64,000 bases of DNA, taken from contig JBASRE010000059.1 of NCBI GenBank assembly GCA_049273695.1, forward strand, positions 124,001 through 188,000, written 5' to 3'. This DNA is from UBA11740 sp049273695. GTDB lineage: Bacteria; Acidobacteriota; Blastocatellia; Pyrinomonadales; Pyrinomonadaceae. Positions 7,573-16,062 of the stretch are shown here, one piece after another (within the stretch, counting starts at the first letter, position 1; each line of letters opens with the position of its first letter). A program made the position numbers and the translations under genes. Below the pieces are notes generated by a model. The model had not been told where the DNA came from. It did not search any database and was given only the letters and a program-made list of their open reading frames with translations.

Positions 7573-10500
7573 TTAACTCAAATCCGCAACTGACGATAAT
7601 CTTCCCATCACATCGTCCGGCAGCCTCACGCTAACCGCCCCCTGAACCGCGATCAAAACGCGCGCAGCTTTCCGCAAGCCGGCTACCGATTCATCGCGAC
7701 ATGCGCTAACTATTTGAGGCACCGTTGTCCTCGGCGATAAAAGCGAGAACTTCTGTTCTTTCGCTGTCATCTCCCAACCTTCAACAACCAGTTTTTCAAT
7801 CGTGGGTTCCAGTTCATCCCGCCAAATCTGGGAGGGGACGCTTTCACTCGTAACGAGAAGAACGTTCGTAACAAACCTATTCGCTGGATCCAAATTTTCA
7901 CTTGCTGCTAGAAGTAGCGCCGCTACAAGTCGAGCGTCGAAGCGCATTGTTATGTCGTTACATAGCGAAAGAAGTTCAGATTCGTCTGCGACGATCGCGT
8001 GCTCAAGGAAGTTGAAATAATCAGCTAATTCTTTGTTCTCCAAGCCATGGCGCTTTGCATCTGAGATCCACTTCTGCAGTGGGATCTCCCGTTGTCTTTT
8101 GATCCCTACCAGCACTACGAGGGCCGCGAACGCCATCGAAATCAGCATTCCCGTATCAAACGTTGGTAGATCTGGCATGTTCGCCGACGATCTAACCTCT
8201 CGGGCACTCAACGCAAATCGCGCGTATTGGTCGACCAGGGAATCAACGGATTGGTTTCTGAGCGAGGATTTGATTCGTAAGAGTTCAGTTAATGAGTCAG
8301 CTAATGCATTATTAGATTTCTTTTGTTCAACGTCGAGGCGACTTAGAATTCCCCCATCCACGTTGGCCTTGTGTTCAGCATCCGCCAAGAAATACCAATA
8401 GAACAGGTAGGGCGGGACAGGTTTTTCTCTTGATCCTTCAGAGGTCGGATCCGTAAACCAACCAGATTGAGGACTAATCTGCTTTTCTTCTTCCGTTGTA
8501 TTTTGGCCGATCCCCTTGAGTGTCAGAAGCACTTTAAAGTGCAGAGTGTAGGACTTGATATTGGTGTTGGGATCAGGCAACGAAGGTAACCTCTCAATTA
8601 CGCGGGCGAAAGACTTAATGCTGTTTACCAGATCACCCTGGCGCCAGAGCGCAAACGCTTTTTCGGCCATAAAGCCCACCGCGACGTTCTCACTCAGATG
8701 CGATAACTTAGGCGCGTTTCTCTCCCCTTCAGCCGCATACTCGGCAGCCAGGGCCCAGTCGCCCAAATTAGCTGCACTCATGACCGCTTCTCGTTGCGTA
8801 AAGACTCGTGCCGTAGATTGTTCGTCTTCTTTTTCCGCTGGGATCTTGCGCCAAACATCCAAGGCCTCAGCATACCGTTCATCAAGCATGTAAATCTTTG
8901 CAAGGTAATCCATGATGACGGGATGGTCGTAGCCAAGTATCTTATTACCCTCAGCTAGAATTGCTTTGGCGTCCTCTCCGGTAGGAATGTATTCCTTGAC
9001 GAGTATTGCCTTTGCTCGAAACGCGTTGGCAATTAGCGCACTGGCCTCCCACTTGGAGCCAGCTTCAATCGCTTGGTTAAGTACTTCGAAGCATCTTCGC
9101 CAGTTTGGCGTAGTCGTCTTAATCTCCGGCAGCCAAACAGCACCAATAAGTAGCATGGTGACGTAATCATTGACCCGTAGCTGTTCCCAGATCGGGAGAG
9201 CGGCGGCCTCCTCTTGTTCCTGCAATGCAGCAAGGAGTTCGGCGACATCGTCAGCACTCTTGCACCTTGCGGCTGCGATGAAAACGTAATCATCAATAAC
9301 ATCAAATCCGGTCGGACTCACTTTCAGAGCTTGCTTGATCAATGTGTTTCCCGTGGCTGCGCTCTCTTTACAAGCGTTCAGCAAACTGACAATTTTCGCG
9401 GTATGTCGGATGATCGTTGTAATGCTAAGTGGCACTTCAACGCGGAAGAAGATTGCGTTGAAGAAATACTGAAAGGCCATGCGAGCGACGAGGAATCCGT
9501 CCGTTTCACGAAATTCATCAAAAGACTTAAGTTCTTGCTCCCAAGATGACGCAACTTTCAGAGCTAAATTGTCAGGACTAGTGTGAGCGGCTACACGAAA
9601 CTGAAGATTCCTCAGCATCAGGCTTGTAAATGGGTTTGACTTAAAGAGCTGATCTCCCATGCCCAAAGCCATGTAAGTAATCCAATCTATCTCAGCCGCA
9701 ATTAGAGACCAATCCTCGTCCTTTATCTTGTCGATGTTCCGTGCTATTGCGTCTAGAGGTCGGGCCTCGTCGCCTACGATTCCATGAAACAAGGCTCCAT
9801 TGAGCTCAAACTGACTAATAGCTTTCATGCCGGCCAAGAAGCCGTAAGCTGCCGTCTTGTGGAGGTTCTTTACTTGTTCTGCACCGAAAACCTCACCGGC
9901 TGATCCCCTAAGTAGGGGCGATAGTCTGTAATACTTACTGTTGACTTGCTCTACCCACGGTCCGACCAGGAGGTCGAATACTTCTCCAGGATTCAGCAGA
10001 GCCGGGGGATGCTGAGCGATGAAGAGTGCGTGTTCACGTCTAAAATGCAATGCGAAGGTGTCTAACCGGTAAGCGAGCGTTCGCGCGTCGTCAGAAGGCA
10101 GTTGGGCTTGTAATCTTTGCCGCACCTCGCGACGAATGTTTGCAACGTCTTCTTGAGCTACTATGTCTTCAATCTTCGGCATCGGCCAGCCGGAGGCGGC
10201 GATGTTCTTAACCCGCGCGTGAACCAACTGAGGATGGCCCAGGGCACTGATTTGTATGATGCGTCGCCAGCTTTGGAGCTTTCGGCCTGCCGGGCATCCA
10301 TGGGCAACAGCTATCTCCTCAACCTCTTCTTCCGTTAACCAAGGCGCCGTAAAGTGCGAGTCCTCTGGCAAGTCAAAGGCGAGATTAAGACGGCTGGGCA
10401 GTTGTCCCTGAGTCGTTAAAATAACTCTACCTCCCCGCGCCGTGACTGTGTGGAGAAATGCTGCTAAAGGTCGTTCGTAGGATGATGAGTGCGCGTCAAA

Positions 10501-11643
10501 ACTCAAATCGTCAATGATGTAGTCGGCATTTCTAGATCCCAGAGCGTCACTCAAAGTTGCACGGATGAGGTGTTCGCTTATTCGCTGCGGCGCCCAATCT
10601 CGCATGTCAAAGCGTAGCCAATGCTCTCCCTCCCTTCTGACTATTAAGGCTGCGAGTGTCGACTTGCCAGTGCCGTTGGAGCCGTTGATTACCAAGATGC
10701 CTCGAACGTTGAACCGCCTTATGAGATCAGAAACGATTTGCTCGCGTTGAGACATGCGATCGAAAGACGGCAACGCGTAGGCTTCTGGAGCCTCAGCAGC
10801 AAAATCGACCATGTCTGACTCTGAAGCGGCGCCTCCTACGCGAACCTGTCGCGAAACCGCTGGTCGATGTTGCTCTAGTTCACTCCTACTGATTCGAATC
10901 GTGCTATCCGCTTGCACGAGCTCAAGGAACTCGGCGAGGTCAAGTCGACGGTCACTTCTGTCTCTTACCGCTTCGATGGCGTGAGTGAACAGATGATGAA
11001 CGACCCTCTCCGCTTCATAAGGCGGTACTCCGAAGAGTTGTGCTCCGACGCCAATTACGCGTCTTCTGATTAATTCTTTGATCGCAGTGTGATCACCTTG
11101 TCCAGTTTCCCAAGTGATCCGTCGAATTAGCTTTTCCCGCAGTTCAGTATCAGCAGCAGTAGAAATGAGATCTTTCAATGCCGTCGGCAGAACCTTTTTG
11201 GTCAAAAGCAAGGATCGTAAAGCTGCAAGGTCAGTGCGAGAATGTTTGCAACGGTCCCAATAATCGAGACCTCGAATAGCCCCAAAAGGGTTCCGTTGTT
11301 CCGTCCCTCGATGAGATGTCGTAAGGAACCGGAAGTGAACGACCAAGGAAGGATTGTTACTTTGGTGCTCCCAAAAATGAGCGATTGCCTCAAGAACGCT
11401 ACTTGAATTGAGGGTCACTGTGCCTGATGCGGCAGTGTCTTTGACCTGAACGGTCTCGGCGCTCACGGCGCCAACAATATCGAAATCCTCGGCCCCCTCA
11501 AGAAACAAAACCTGATCTGGCTGTAGCGTTATCCATTGAAGAACACTCTGCCAAATCTGGTATTCAAACCCTCTTAGCGGGGGTATGGCCTGTCGCTTGG
11601 AATCGCTTTGAAGAGAATTAGTTTGTATTTGATCGGTAGTCAT
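7573..11643 (-). CDS. Avs-like antiphage STAND NTPase with N-terminal nuclease domain
   Basis: 1356 residues in three parts. Residues 20-240 resemble the DUF4297/Cap4 type of PD-(D/E)XK nuclease: 'LRGFEYQIWQSVL', then 'FLEGAEDFDIV' and 'VQVKD' with Lys68 as the likely catalytic Lys. Residues 290-600 are a STAND P-loop NTPase: 'GSNGTGKST' (321-329) and Walker B 'DYIIDDL'. From about 640 to the end is a long helical region with TPR-like pairs ('LDERYAEALDVWRKIPAE'), the usual sensor part. Nuclease-STAND-TPR order and size fit the AVAST (Avs) defence proteins, which bind phage terminase or portal and then cut DNA. It stands alone, as Avs genes often do. Target specificity cannot be read from the sequence. 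Confidence 0.75.
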   Translation of the reverse strand: MTTDQIQTNSLQSDSKRQAIPPLRGFEYQIWQSVLQWITLQPDQVLFLEGAEDFDIVGAVSAETVQVKDTAASGTVTLNSSSVLEAIAHFWEHQSNNPSLVVHFRFLTTSHRGTEQRNPFGAIRGLDYWDRCKHSRTDLAALRSLLLTKKVLPTALKDLISTAADTELREKLIRRITWETGQGDHTAIKELIRRRVIGVGAQLFGVPPYEAERVVHHLFTHAIEAVRDRSDRRLDLAEFLELVQADSTIRISRSELEQHRPAVSRQVRVGGAASESDMVDFAAEAPEAYALPSFDRMSQREQIVSDLIRRFNVRGILVINGSNGTGKSTLAALIVRREGEHWLRFDMRDWAPQRISEHLIRATLSDALGSRNADYIIDDLSFDAHSSSYERPLAAFLHTVTARGGRVILTTQGQLPSRLNLAFDLPEDSHFTAPWLTEEEVEEIAVAHGCPAGRKLQSWRRIIQISALGHPQLVHARVKNIAASGWPMPKIEDIVAQEDVANIRREVRQRLQAQLPSDDARTLAYRLDTFALHFRREHALFIAQHPPALLNPGEVFDLLVGPWVEQVNSKYYRLSPLLRGSAGEVFGAEQVKNLHKTAAYGFLAGMKAISQFELNGALFHGIVGDEARPLDAIARNIDKIKDEDWSLIAAEIDWITYMALGMGDQLFKSNPFTSLMLRNLQFRVAAHTSPDNLALKVASSWEQELKSFDEFRETDGFLVARMAFQYFFNAIFFRVEVPLSITTIIRHTAKIVSLLNACKESAATGNTLIKQALKVSPTGFDVIDDYVFIAAARCKSADDVAELLAALQEQEEAAALPIWEQLRVNDYVTMLLIGAVWLPEIKTTTPNWRRCFEVLNQAIEAGSKWEASALIANAFRAKAILVKEYIPTGEDAKAILAEGNKILGYDHPVIMDYLAKIYMLDERYAEALDVWRKIPAEKEDEQSTARVFTQREAVMSAANLGDWALAAEYAAEGERNAPKLSHLSENVAVGFMAEKAFALWRQGDLVNSIKSFARVIERLPSLPDPNTNIKSYTLHFKVLLTLKGIGQNTTEEEKQISPQSGWFTDPTSEGSREKPVPPYLFYWYFLADAEHKANVDGGILSRLDVEQKKSNNALADSLTELLRIKSSLRNQSVDSLVDQYARFALSAREVRSSANMPDLPTFDTGMLISMAFAALVVLVGIKRQREIPLQKWISDAKRHGLENKELADYFNFLEHAIVADESELLSLCNDITMRFDARLVAALLLAASENLDPANRFVTNVLLVTSESVPSQIWRDELEPTIEKLVVEGWEMTAKEQKFSLLSPRTTVPQIVSACRDESVAGLRKAARVLIAVQGAVSVRLPDDVMGRLSSVADLS

Positions 11644-11747
11644 TCACAACAGCGCCTGCTCCAGCATTCGGAATCGGTGTCATTAGCTGGCTGTGATAGA
11701 GCATAGCAGGGCAGTGAAAATGAGCAATACAACTCATCGGTTGATAG

Positions 11748-12303
11748 GCTGTCGATGAAAATAACCTGTATCTCGCGCTCGACCCGCGCTCGGACGGTAA
11801 CAGCTTCGATCATTTCAGCCCATACTTCGACGGAATGGATCCGCACTTCAGCAGCGGCCTTCAGAACGTCGTCTTCTATCTGCTGTCCGGAAGCGGGACC
11901 ATCCGTTTACCGGCATCTTCGTCAAGAAGATCGGACGCGACCAGGCCGCAGCCGTCTTCTTCGGCGCGCTCACCATTTACCTGTTCCGTCGGCGACCTTC
12001 GCGGGCGTGCGATATGCCACCGAATCGGCAACGCGTGACCTCTACAGCACCGGCAACCCGTATTGGAATGCGGTTCGCAAGAGTTGGTTTCTAAGCCGAC
12101 GTCGGCGCGGACGTGCCCTTCAACCCCATCGACACCGGCACGGATTTCGTTACTTGTCACTATCGCGACATTTTCCTGCGCGAGCCTGTCTCAGGCGACC
12201 TCGCCTTCCGGTCGGGATCATTAACAACTGCGGCGCCGACGCAGCCTGCGAGGACTTTGAGTGTGTTCACATCTCGCGAGGTAGAACTCCGCCGACGGAC
12301 ATC
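11748..12303 (+). pseudogene. Decayed M4 (thermolysin-family) peptidase with DUF4214-like tail
   Basis: Several forward frames, read one after another, give a clear family order. 'NSFDHFSPYFDG' plus 'MDPHFSSGLQNVVFYLL' (about 11799-11886) corresponds to the M4 'HxxSGixNxaFYLL' region. 'KKIGRDQAAAVFFGALTIYL' follows in a second frame (about 11928-11987), then 'TFAGVRYATESATRDLY' in a third, as in the M4 C-terminal domain. Further on, 'DFVTCHYRDIFLREP' and 'NNCGADAACEDFE' look like DUF4214. At least four frame changes occur in about 550 bp, and the 5' part with HExxH is absent. It lies directly upstream of the Avs-like gene, on the opposite strand. This is a dead remnant. Confidence 0.7.
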
Positions 12304-15300
12304 TTAAGGAGACGACCGGAGACGTTTCCACGTCTCGTAGGCGGAGCGCTGACCTCCCCGTGCGCCCGTGCATTCCCGAGGTAACGGATTGGGTGCCTTG
12401 CGAGAGGGATAACACGTATTGAACCATCGATCAGGGTTACTTTGAGGACTGGGTTGGCAATTGTCTGCTCTATCTGTCCAAACGGGGAAAAAGGGCGCAC
12501 CAGATGGCCGATCCCCTGATTGACAGACACCGATGAAATCAAACAGACCAGTATCATTACAGGGATCGGTATAAGTCAGATAATTGGCGACCATTGCTAT
12601 TCCCTGGCCTAAACGATTCCGATCCATTCTGTCGAAGTTCTTTTTAAGCAATGATGCCTGCTTGTTCTTGATACGCTGTATGTCTTGCGGGCAAATACGA
12701 TATTTCTTCATTACGCCGTATAAACGCGCGCCGCCCTCATCAACCAAGAGTTCAGGCTGATTAGCCCGTGGCCATCCGGTCCACTTGTATAGGGAATTAT
12801 TTCTGTCGCGTTCGCCATTTACCAGCAATTGCCAGATCCAGTGAGCGGAATTAGTTCGCGCATAATCGGGATTGGGAACGTCGTCTCCCGGAAACAGCTT
12901 GAATTCGCTGGCAAGGTCGTCTTCAATATCCCGGTAGTTATGATGCGACCATGCAAAATAGTTTTTAGGGCGGAACCGCAACTCTGAAAGTTCGTCCAGC
13001 AGTTTTCTGGCGAAGATGTCGTAGCCGGTACTCTTTATCCGACCGGCCCCGTTCGGGTCGTCTACATCTGCGGTCGCGGGACCGGCCAATCCGATGGTAG
13101 TTGGATGTTCGGCATCAAGCTGACCCTGAATGCTGGTGTTACGTGCGTCAACTATCTGTTGGGCTGTCTTGAACATCTGCGCTACCCTACGCGCTATGAT
13201 GATTTGACCGTTTGTCATATCACCCACACGTTGAGGCCACATGGTTAGGTTTGGCTCATTACACACTTCCAGAAAATCTATGTATCGACCTGAGGATTTC
13301 GTTGTGTCTGAGTAGCCATAACGCTCGACCAAATAGCTGATCCATTGACCCCAAGCACCGCTATTGCTCAGGTCGTCCGGCACTTTGAGAAAGGGGTCTC
13401 GCTCTTCGAACAAACAACCGGGCAAACATGCGGGGTACCGCAACCACAACGGAAATCTATAAACAGTCAGAATAATCTTTAGGTGTTGACCGCGAGCCAA
13501 CTTAATCTGGTCATCCAGATTATCAAGGAAAGGCTTCGTTCTCGGGTCACTCTCAATATTCGAGAGCGGCATGACGCGCAGAAAGTCATCTGTGGTCGTA
13601 CTGGTGGGGTCGTTTCGCATTACCTTAAGATCACCATCGGATGGCTGAAACGTCGGCCAGTCCACCCATAATCGAACCCATCCGGTTTTACTGTCGTTGA
13701 GGATCTGGATGTTAGGCGTGGTGTTAGGAAAGCGTGCGTCGGGGCCAAGAAGATCCTGAGGACCTCGTAGCTCTCTAAACTCAAGGCCTGGATCGCATTG
13801 CTCAAGAGGCAAATTGGGATCTATGCAATGGTACCCAGTTCTATCCTTGTAGTAGACGTTCGCGCGCTTAATCACACCCAGCGCGATTCCCTTTATCTTG
13901 TCTCTGACAGCCGGCGGTATTGGCGGGGGAGGCGGTGGAATATCCGCCACGACAACTGAAAAGCTATCATGAGCGGTGTTGTCGGAGGCATCAGTTGCCG
14001 TGCAATTGACTGAGGTGGCGCCGATAGCGAACGTACTGCCCGACTGAGGCGTGCAGCTTATGACTGGGTTTGGGTCGAGGTTGTCGGTCGCCGAAACAGA
14101 ATAAGTCACAACTGCTCCAGCGGGACTGGTGGCGGTCATGGTGATCGTGGAGGGCACCGTCAGGACAGGCGGTGTTGGATCAACCGAACCCCCGATATAG
14201 CGTGCTAGCGCGAAGTCACCTTGATCGTTGTGACTGGCACTACCAGCCAGCAGAATCTTATGATCAGGCTGAATTACAACGGCATAAGCTTGGTCCGAAC
14301 CGTTAAAAAAGTCGGTCGTAAGTTTGCCTTCAAAGCCAAATGAAGTGTCTAGCACACCGTGTAGATCGTAGTATGCGAGGGCGAAATCTTCCGCTGTCCC
14401 CGTAATCGGATTTGCCTTACTTCCAGCGACAACTATCCTGCCATTTTGAAGAGCGCCTGCGAATGCAACCTCCTGGCCGCCAAAGTCGGTATGGACTTTT
14501 CCTTCCGAGCCGAATGAAACATCAAGGTCACCATTACTGTTATAACGCGCCAGAGCAAAATCAGTGTTGCTGCCGTTTTGACAGGTTCCGGTGACAACTA
14601 GTTTGCCATCAGTCTGAATATGAACGGAGCTTGCCCATGTCGACCCACCAAAGAATTCAGTAACCACTTTGCCACCATCGCCGAAGGTGGAATCGAGTGC
14701 GCCGATGCTTGTGTAACGAACTATAAGGAATTCAGAGTCGATATTGCTGACGAAATTATAACCAACTACAATGATCTTACCGTCTGACTGAATAGTGGCA
14801 TCCAGCGCTTCATCATTACTATCGATGAAACTCGTAACGACCTTCCCACCAATGCCGAAGCTTTCATCCAGACTACCGTTTGGATTGTAGCGCGCCATTC
14901 CGATACCACCGCCATAATCGGCAACACCAACAACAAGAATCTTCCCGCCTGATTCAATCGCAATAGCGCGTGCCCAATCTGTCGACCCAGAAAAATCGGT
15001 TACCACCTTTCCTCCGCTACCAAACGATGAATCGAGCGTACCATTTGGGTGATAACGCACTGTCAGGAAGTCGTGCCCTGCCTCACCCGCAACCACGATC
15101 TTCTGGTCCGTCTGAATGGCGATAGCATTAACCCCCTCGTGACCGCCAGAAAAGTCAGTGGTTACTTTGCCGCCAATGCCGAATGTGCCATCGAGTGTTC
15201 CATCCGGGTTATAGCGTGATAAGCCTATGTCACCACCAATGTCTGGCATGTGATTTACAACCCCCGCGACTAATACCTTGCCATCTGCCGGCTGAATCAG

Positions 15301-15510
15301 AATTGCATGTGCAAAATCAACGTGACCGGAGAAATCAGTAGTGACCTTCCCTCCACTACCGAAAGTGGGATCAGGCCCGCTAACGGGCGTTTGCGAAATC
15401 GAATTCGAAATTGAAGCCCGTGTGCCCCCCAAAATTACCAGCAAGGTTGCGATCAAAAGCAGACCAATTGTAGATACCACTAGCGTGTGTGTATTTTTCG
15501 TGTGAGGCAT
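12304..15510 (-). CDS. Secreted delta-60 repeat / HYR / glycosidase-like protein
   Basis: About 1068 residues from the ATG at 15510, chosen because GGAGAG precedes it by 8 bp; an upstream in-frame ATG at 15570 lacks one. Residues 1-35 are a signal peptide or anchor. Seven delta-60 units follow, each with 'FGxGGKVxTxF', 'IQxDGKIxVxG' and 'ARYNxxGxLDxxF', forming a propeller-like domain to about 400. A HYR domain follows ('ATDNLDPNPVISC', 'GATSVNCTATDASDN'). The last 520 residues look like a TIM-barrel glycoside hydrolase: 'FLEVCNEPN' has the clan-A acid/base Glu and 'LLVDEGGARL' a possible nucleophile. Predicted cell-surface or secreted; the substrate is not predictable. Confidence 0.7.
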   Translation of the reverse strand: MPHTKNTHTLVVSTIGLLLIATLLVILGGTRASISNSISQTPVSGPDPTFGSGGKVTTDFSGHVDFAHAILIQPADGKVLVAGVVNHMPDIGGDIGLSRYNPDGTLDGTFGIGGKVTTDFSGGHEGVNAIAIQTDQKIVVAGEAGHDFLTVRYHPNGTLDSSFGSGGKVVTDFSGSTDWARAIAIESGGKILVVGVADYGGGIGMARYNPNGSLDESFGIGGKVVTSFIDSNDEALDATIQSDGKIIVVGYNFVSNIDSEFLIVRYTSIGALDSTFGDGGKVVTEFFGGSTWASSVHIQTDGKLVVTGTCQNGSNTDFALARYNSNGDLDVSFGSEGKVHTDFGGQEVAFAGALQNGRIVVAGSKANPITGTAEDFALAYYDLHGVLDTSFGFEGKLTTDFFNGSDQAYAVVIQPDHKILLAGSASHNDQGDFALARYIGGSVDPTPPVLTVPSTITMTATSPAGAVVTYSVSATDNLDPNPVISCTPQSGSTFAIGATSVNCTATDASDNTAHDSFSVVVADIPPPPPPIPPAVRDKIKGIALGVIKRANVYYKDRTGYHCIDPNLPLEQCDPGLEFRELRGPQDLLGPDARFPNTTPNIQILNDSKTGWVRLWVDWPTFQPSDGDLKVMRNDPTSTTTDDFLRVMPLSNIESDPRTKPFLDNLDDQIKLARGQHLKIILTVYRFPLWLRYPACLPGCLFEERDPFLKVPDDLSNSGAWGQWISYLVERYGYSDTTKSSGRYIDFLEVCNEPNLTMWPQRVGDMTNGQIIIARRVAQMFKTAQQIVDARNTSIQGQLDAEHPTTIGLAGPATADVDDPNGAGRIKSTGYDIFARKLLDELSELRFRPKNYFAWSHHNYRDIEDDLASEFKLFPGDDVPNPDYARTNSAHWIWQLLVNGERDRNNSLYKWTGWPRANQPELLVDEGGARLYGVMKKYRICPQDIQRIKNKQASLLKKNFDRMDRNRLGQGIAMVANYLTYTDPCNDTGLFDFIGVCQSGDRPSGAPFFPVWTDRADNCQPSPQSNPDRWFNTCYPSRKAPNPLPRECTGARGGQRSAYETWKRLRSSP

Positions 15511-16024
15511 TGTGTTATCTCTCCAAATAATGATGTTCAGGTAGTCAAGCAGGAACTCGCTCGTGGTCACGGACTATGAACGGGTGAGTATCCACACTCG
15601 TCATGACCCAAATTGCGCGGCAGGCCGACTTTGATTTGGTCCTTTTCGTAGCGCGAGAGCGTCAGGAGATGAGGAGCCAAGTGAAACTCGGGCGGCGGAT
15701 CGAGGTTTTATCGCGCCGAGGACTTGGGCAGATCTTGTGATGTCTCAGTACAACTCGTTCGACCTGCTTGTTGAGGCTTTATTTACGCCTGCCTGGCCGG
15801 GATGTCAAGCTTCTCCCGAAAAGCTAATGGTCTTCGCGGACTCCCATCGGAGAAGCTGGTAGTGGCACAGATTCGAAGGTGGCACGTCCGTCGCAGGAGA
15901 CAATTCATTTTATACCCAAAGCGCACCACTTTATGACCGACAGATTTCACTTTATGGCCTATGAATTTCACTTTATGACCGAACCCACAACATGGTTTCT
16001 CTTTTGTTTTAGGGGTGAACTCGC
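15511..16024. other. Intergenic region between divergent units
   Basis: About 510 bp between the leftward secreted protein and the rightward fad operon. An 86-codon leftward ORF at 15783-16043 is judged non-coding because its only pattern is a translated DNA repeat (15927-15989). No RNA gene is seen. Parts may be mobile-element debris, but nothing is identifiable. Confidence 0.4.
15927..15989. repeat. Three direct repeats with a 21-bp period
   Basis: CACTTTATGACC, CACTTTATGGCC and CACTTTATGACC start at 15927, 15948 and 15969, exactly 21 bp apart, two helical turns. The copies are followed by GACAGATTT, TATGAATTT and GAACCCACA, so only the first 12 bp are strongly conserved. They lie about 75 bp upstream of the fadN start. 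They could be regulator half-sites on one DNA face or the leftover end of a mobile element; the sequence does not decide. Confidence 0.55.
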
Positions 16025-16053
16025 TTGCTGAATGAATACTCATTCAGTATTAT
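16025..16053 (+). promoter_or_regulatory. fadN promoter with embedded FadR-type operator
   Basis: TGAATGAATACTCATTCA (16029-16046) is a perfect 7-4-7 inverted repeat and matches the Bacillus subtilis FadR (TetR family) consensus TGAATGAMTANTCATTCA at every position. It sits between a weak -35 TTGCTG (16025-16030) and a good -10 TATTAT (16048-16053) with 17-bp spacing, so a bound repressor would block RNA polymerase. In the known system long-chain acyl-CoA releases FadR. The start codon at 16063 is only about 3 nt after the expected transcription start and no ribosome binding site is visible, so the mRNA may be leaderless. No fadR gene lies in this window. Confidence 0.8.
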
Positions 16054-16062
16054 CTTGCGGCC

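Noticed and set aside
11755..12384. 209-codon forward ORF as a gene
   Set aside because: It mixes M4 and DUF4214-like fragments with out-of-frame Arg/Ser-rich stretches; treated as part of a pseudogene.
12267..12557. 96-codon leftward ORF at the end of the delta-60/glycosidase gene
   Set aside because: Lies in another frame of a supported gene and has no independent start signal.
15783..16043. 86-codon leftward ORF with a GHKVK repeat
   Set aside because: The repeat is the translation of three 21-bp DNA repeats; no ribosome binding site and no other protein-like features.
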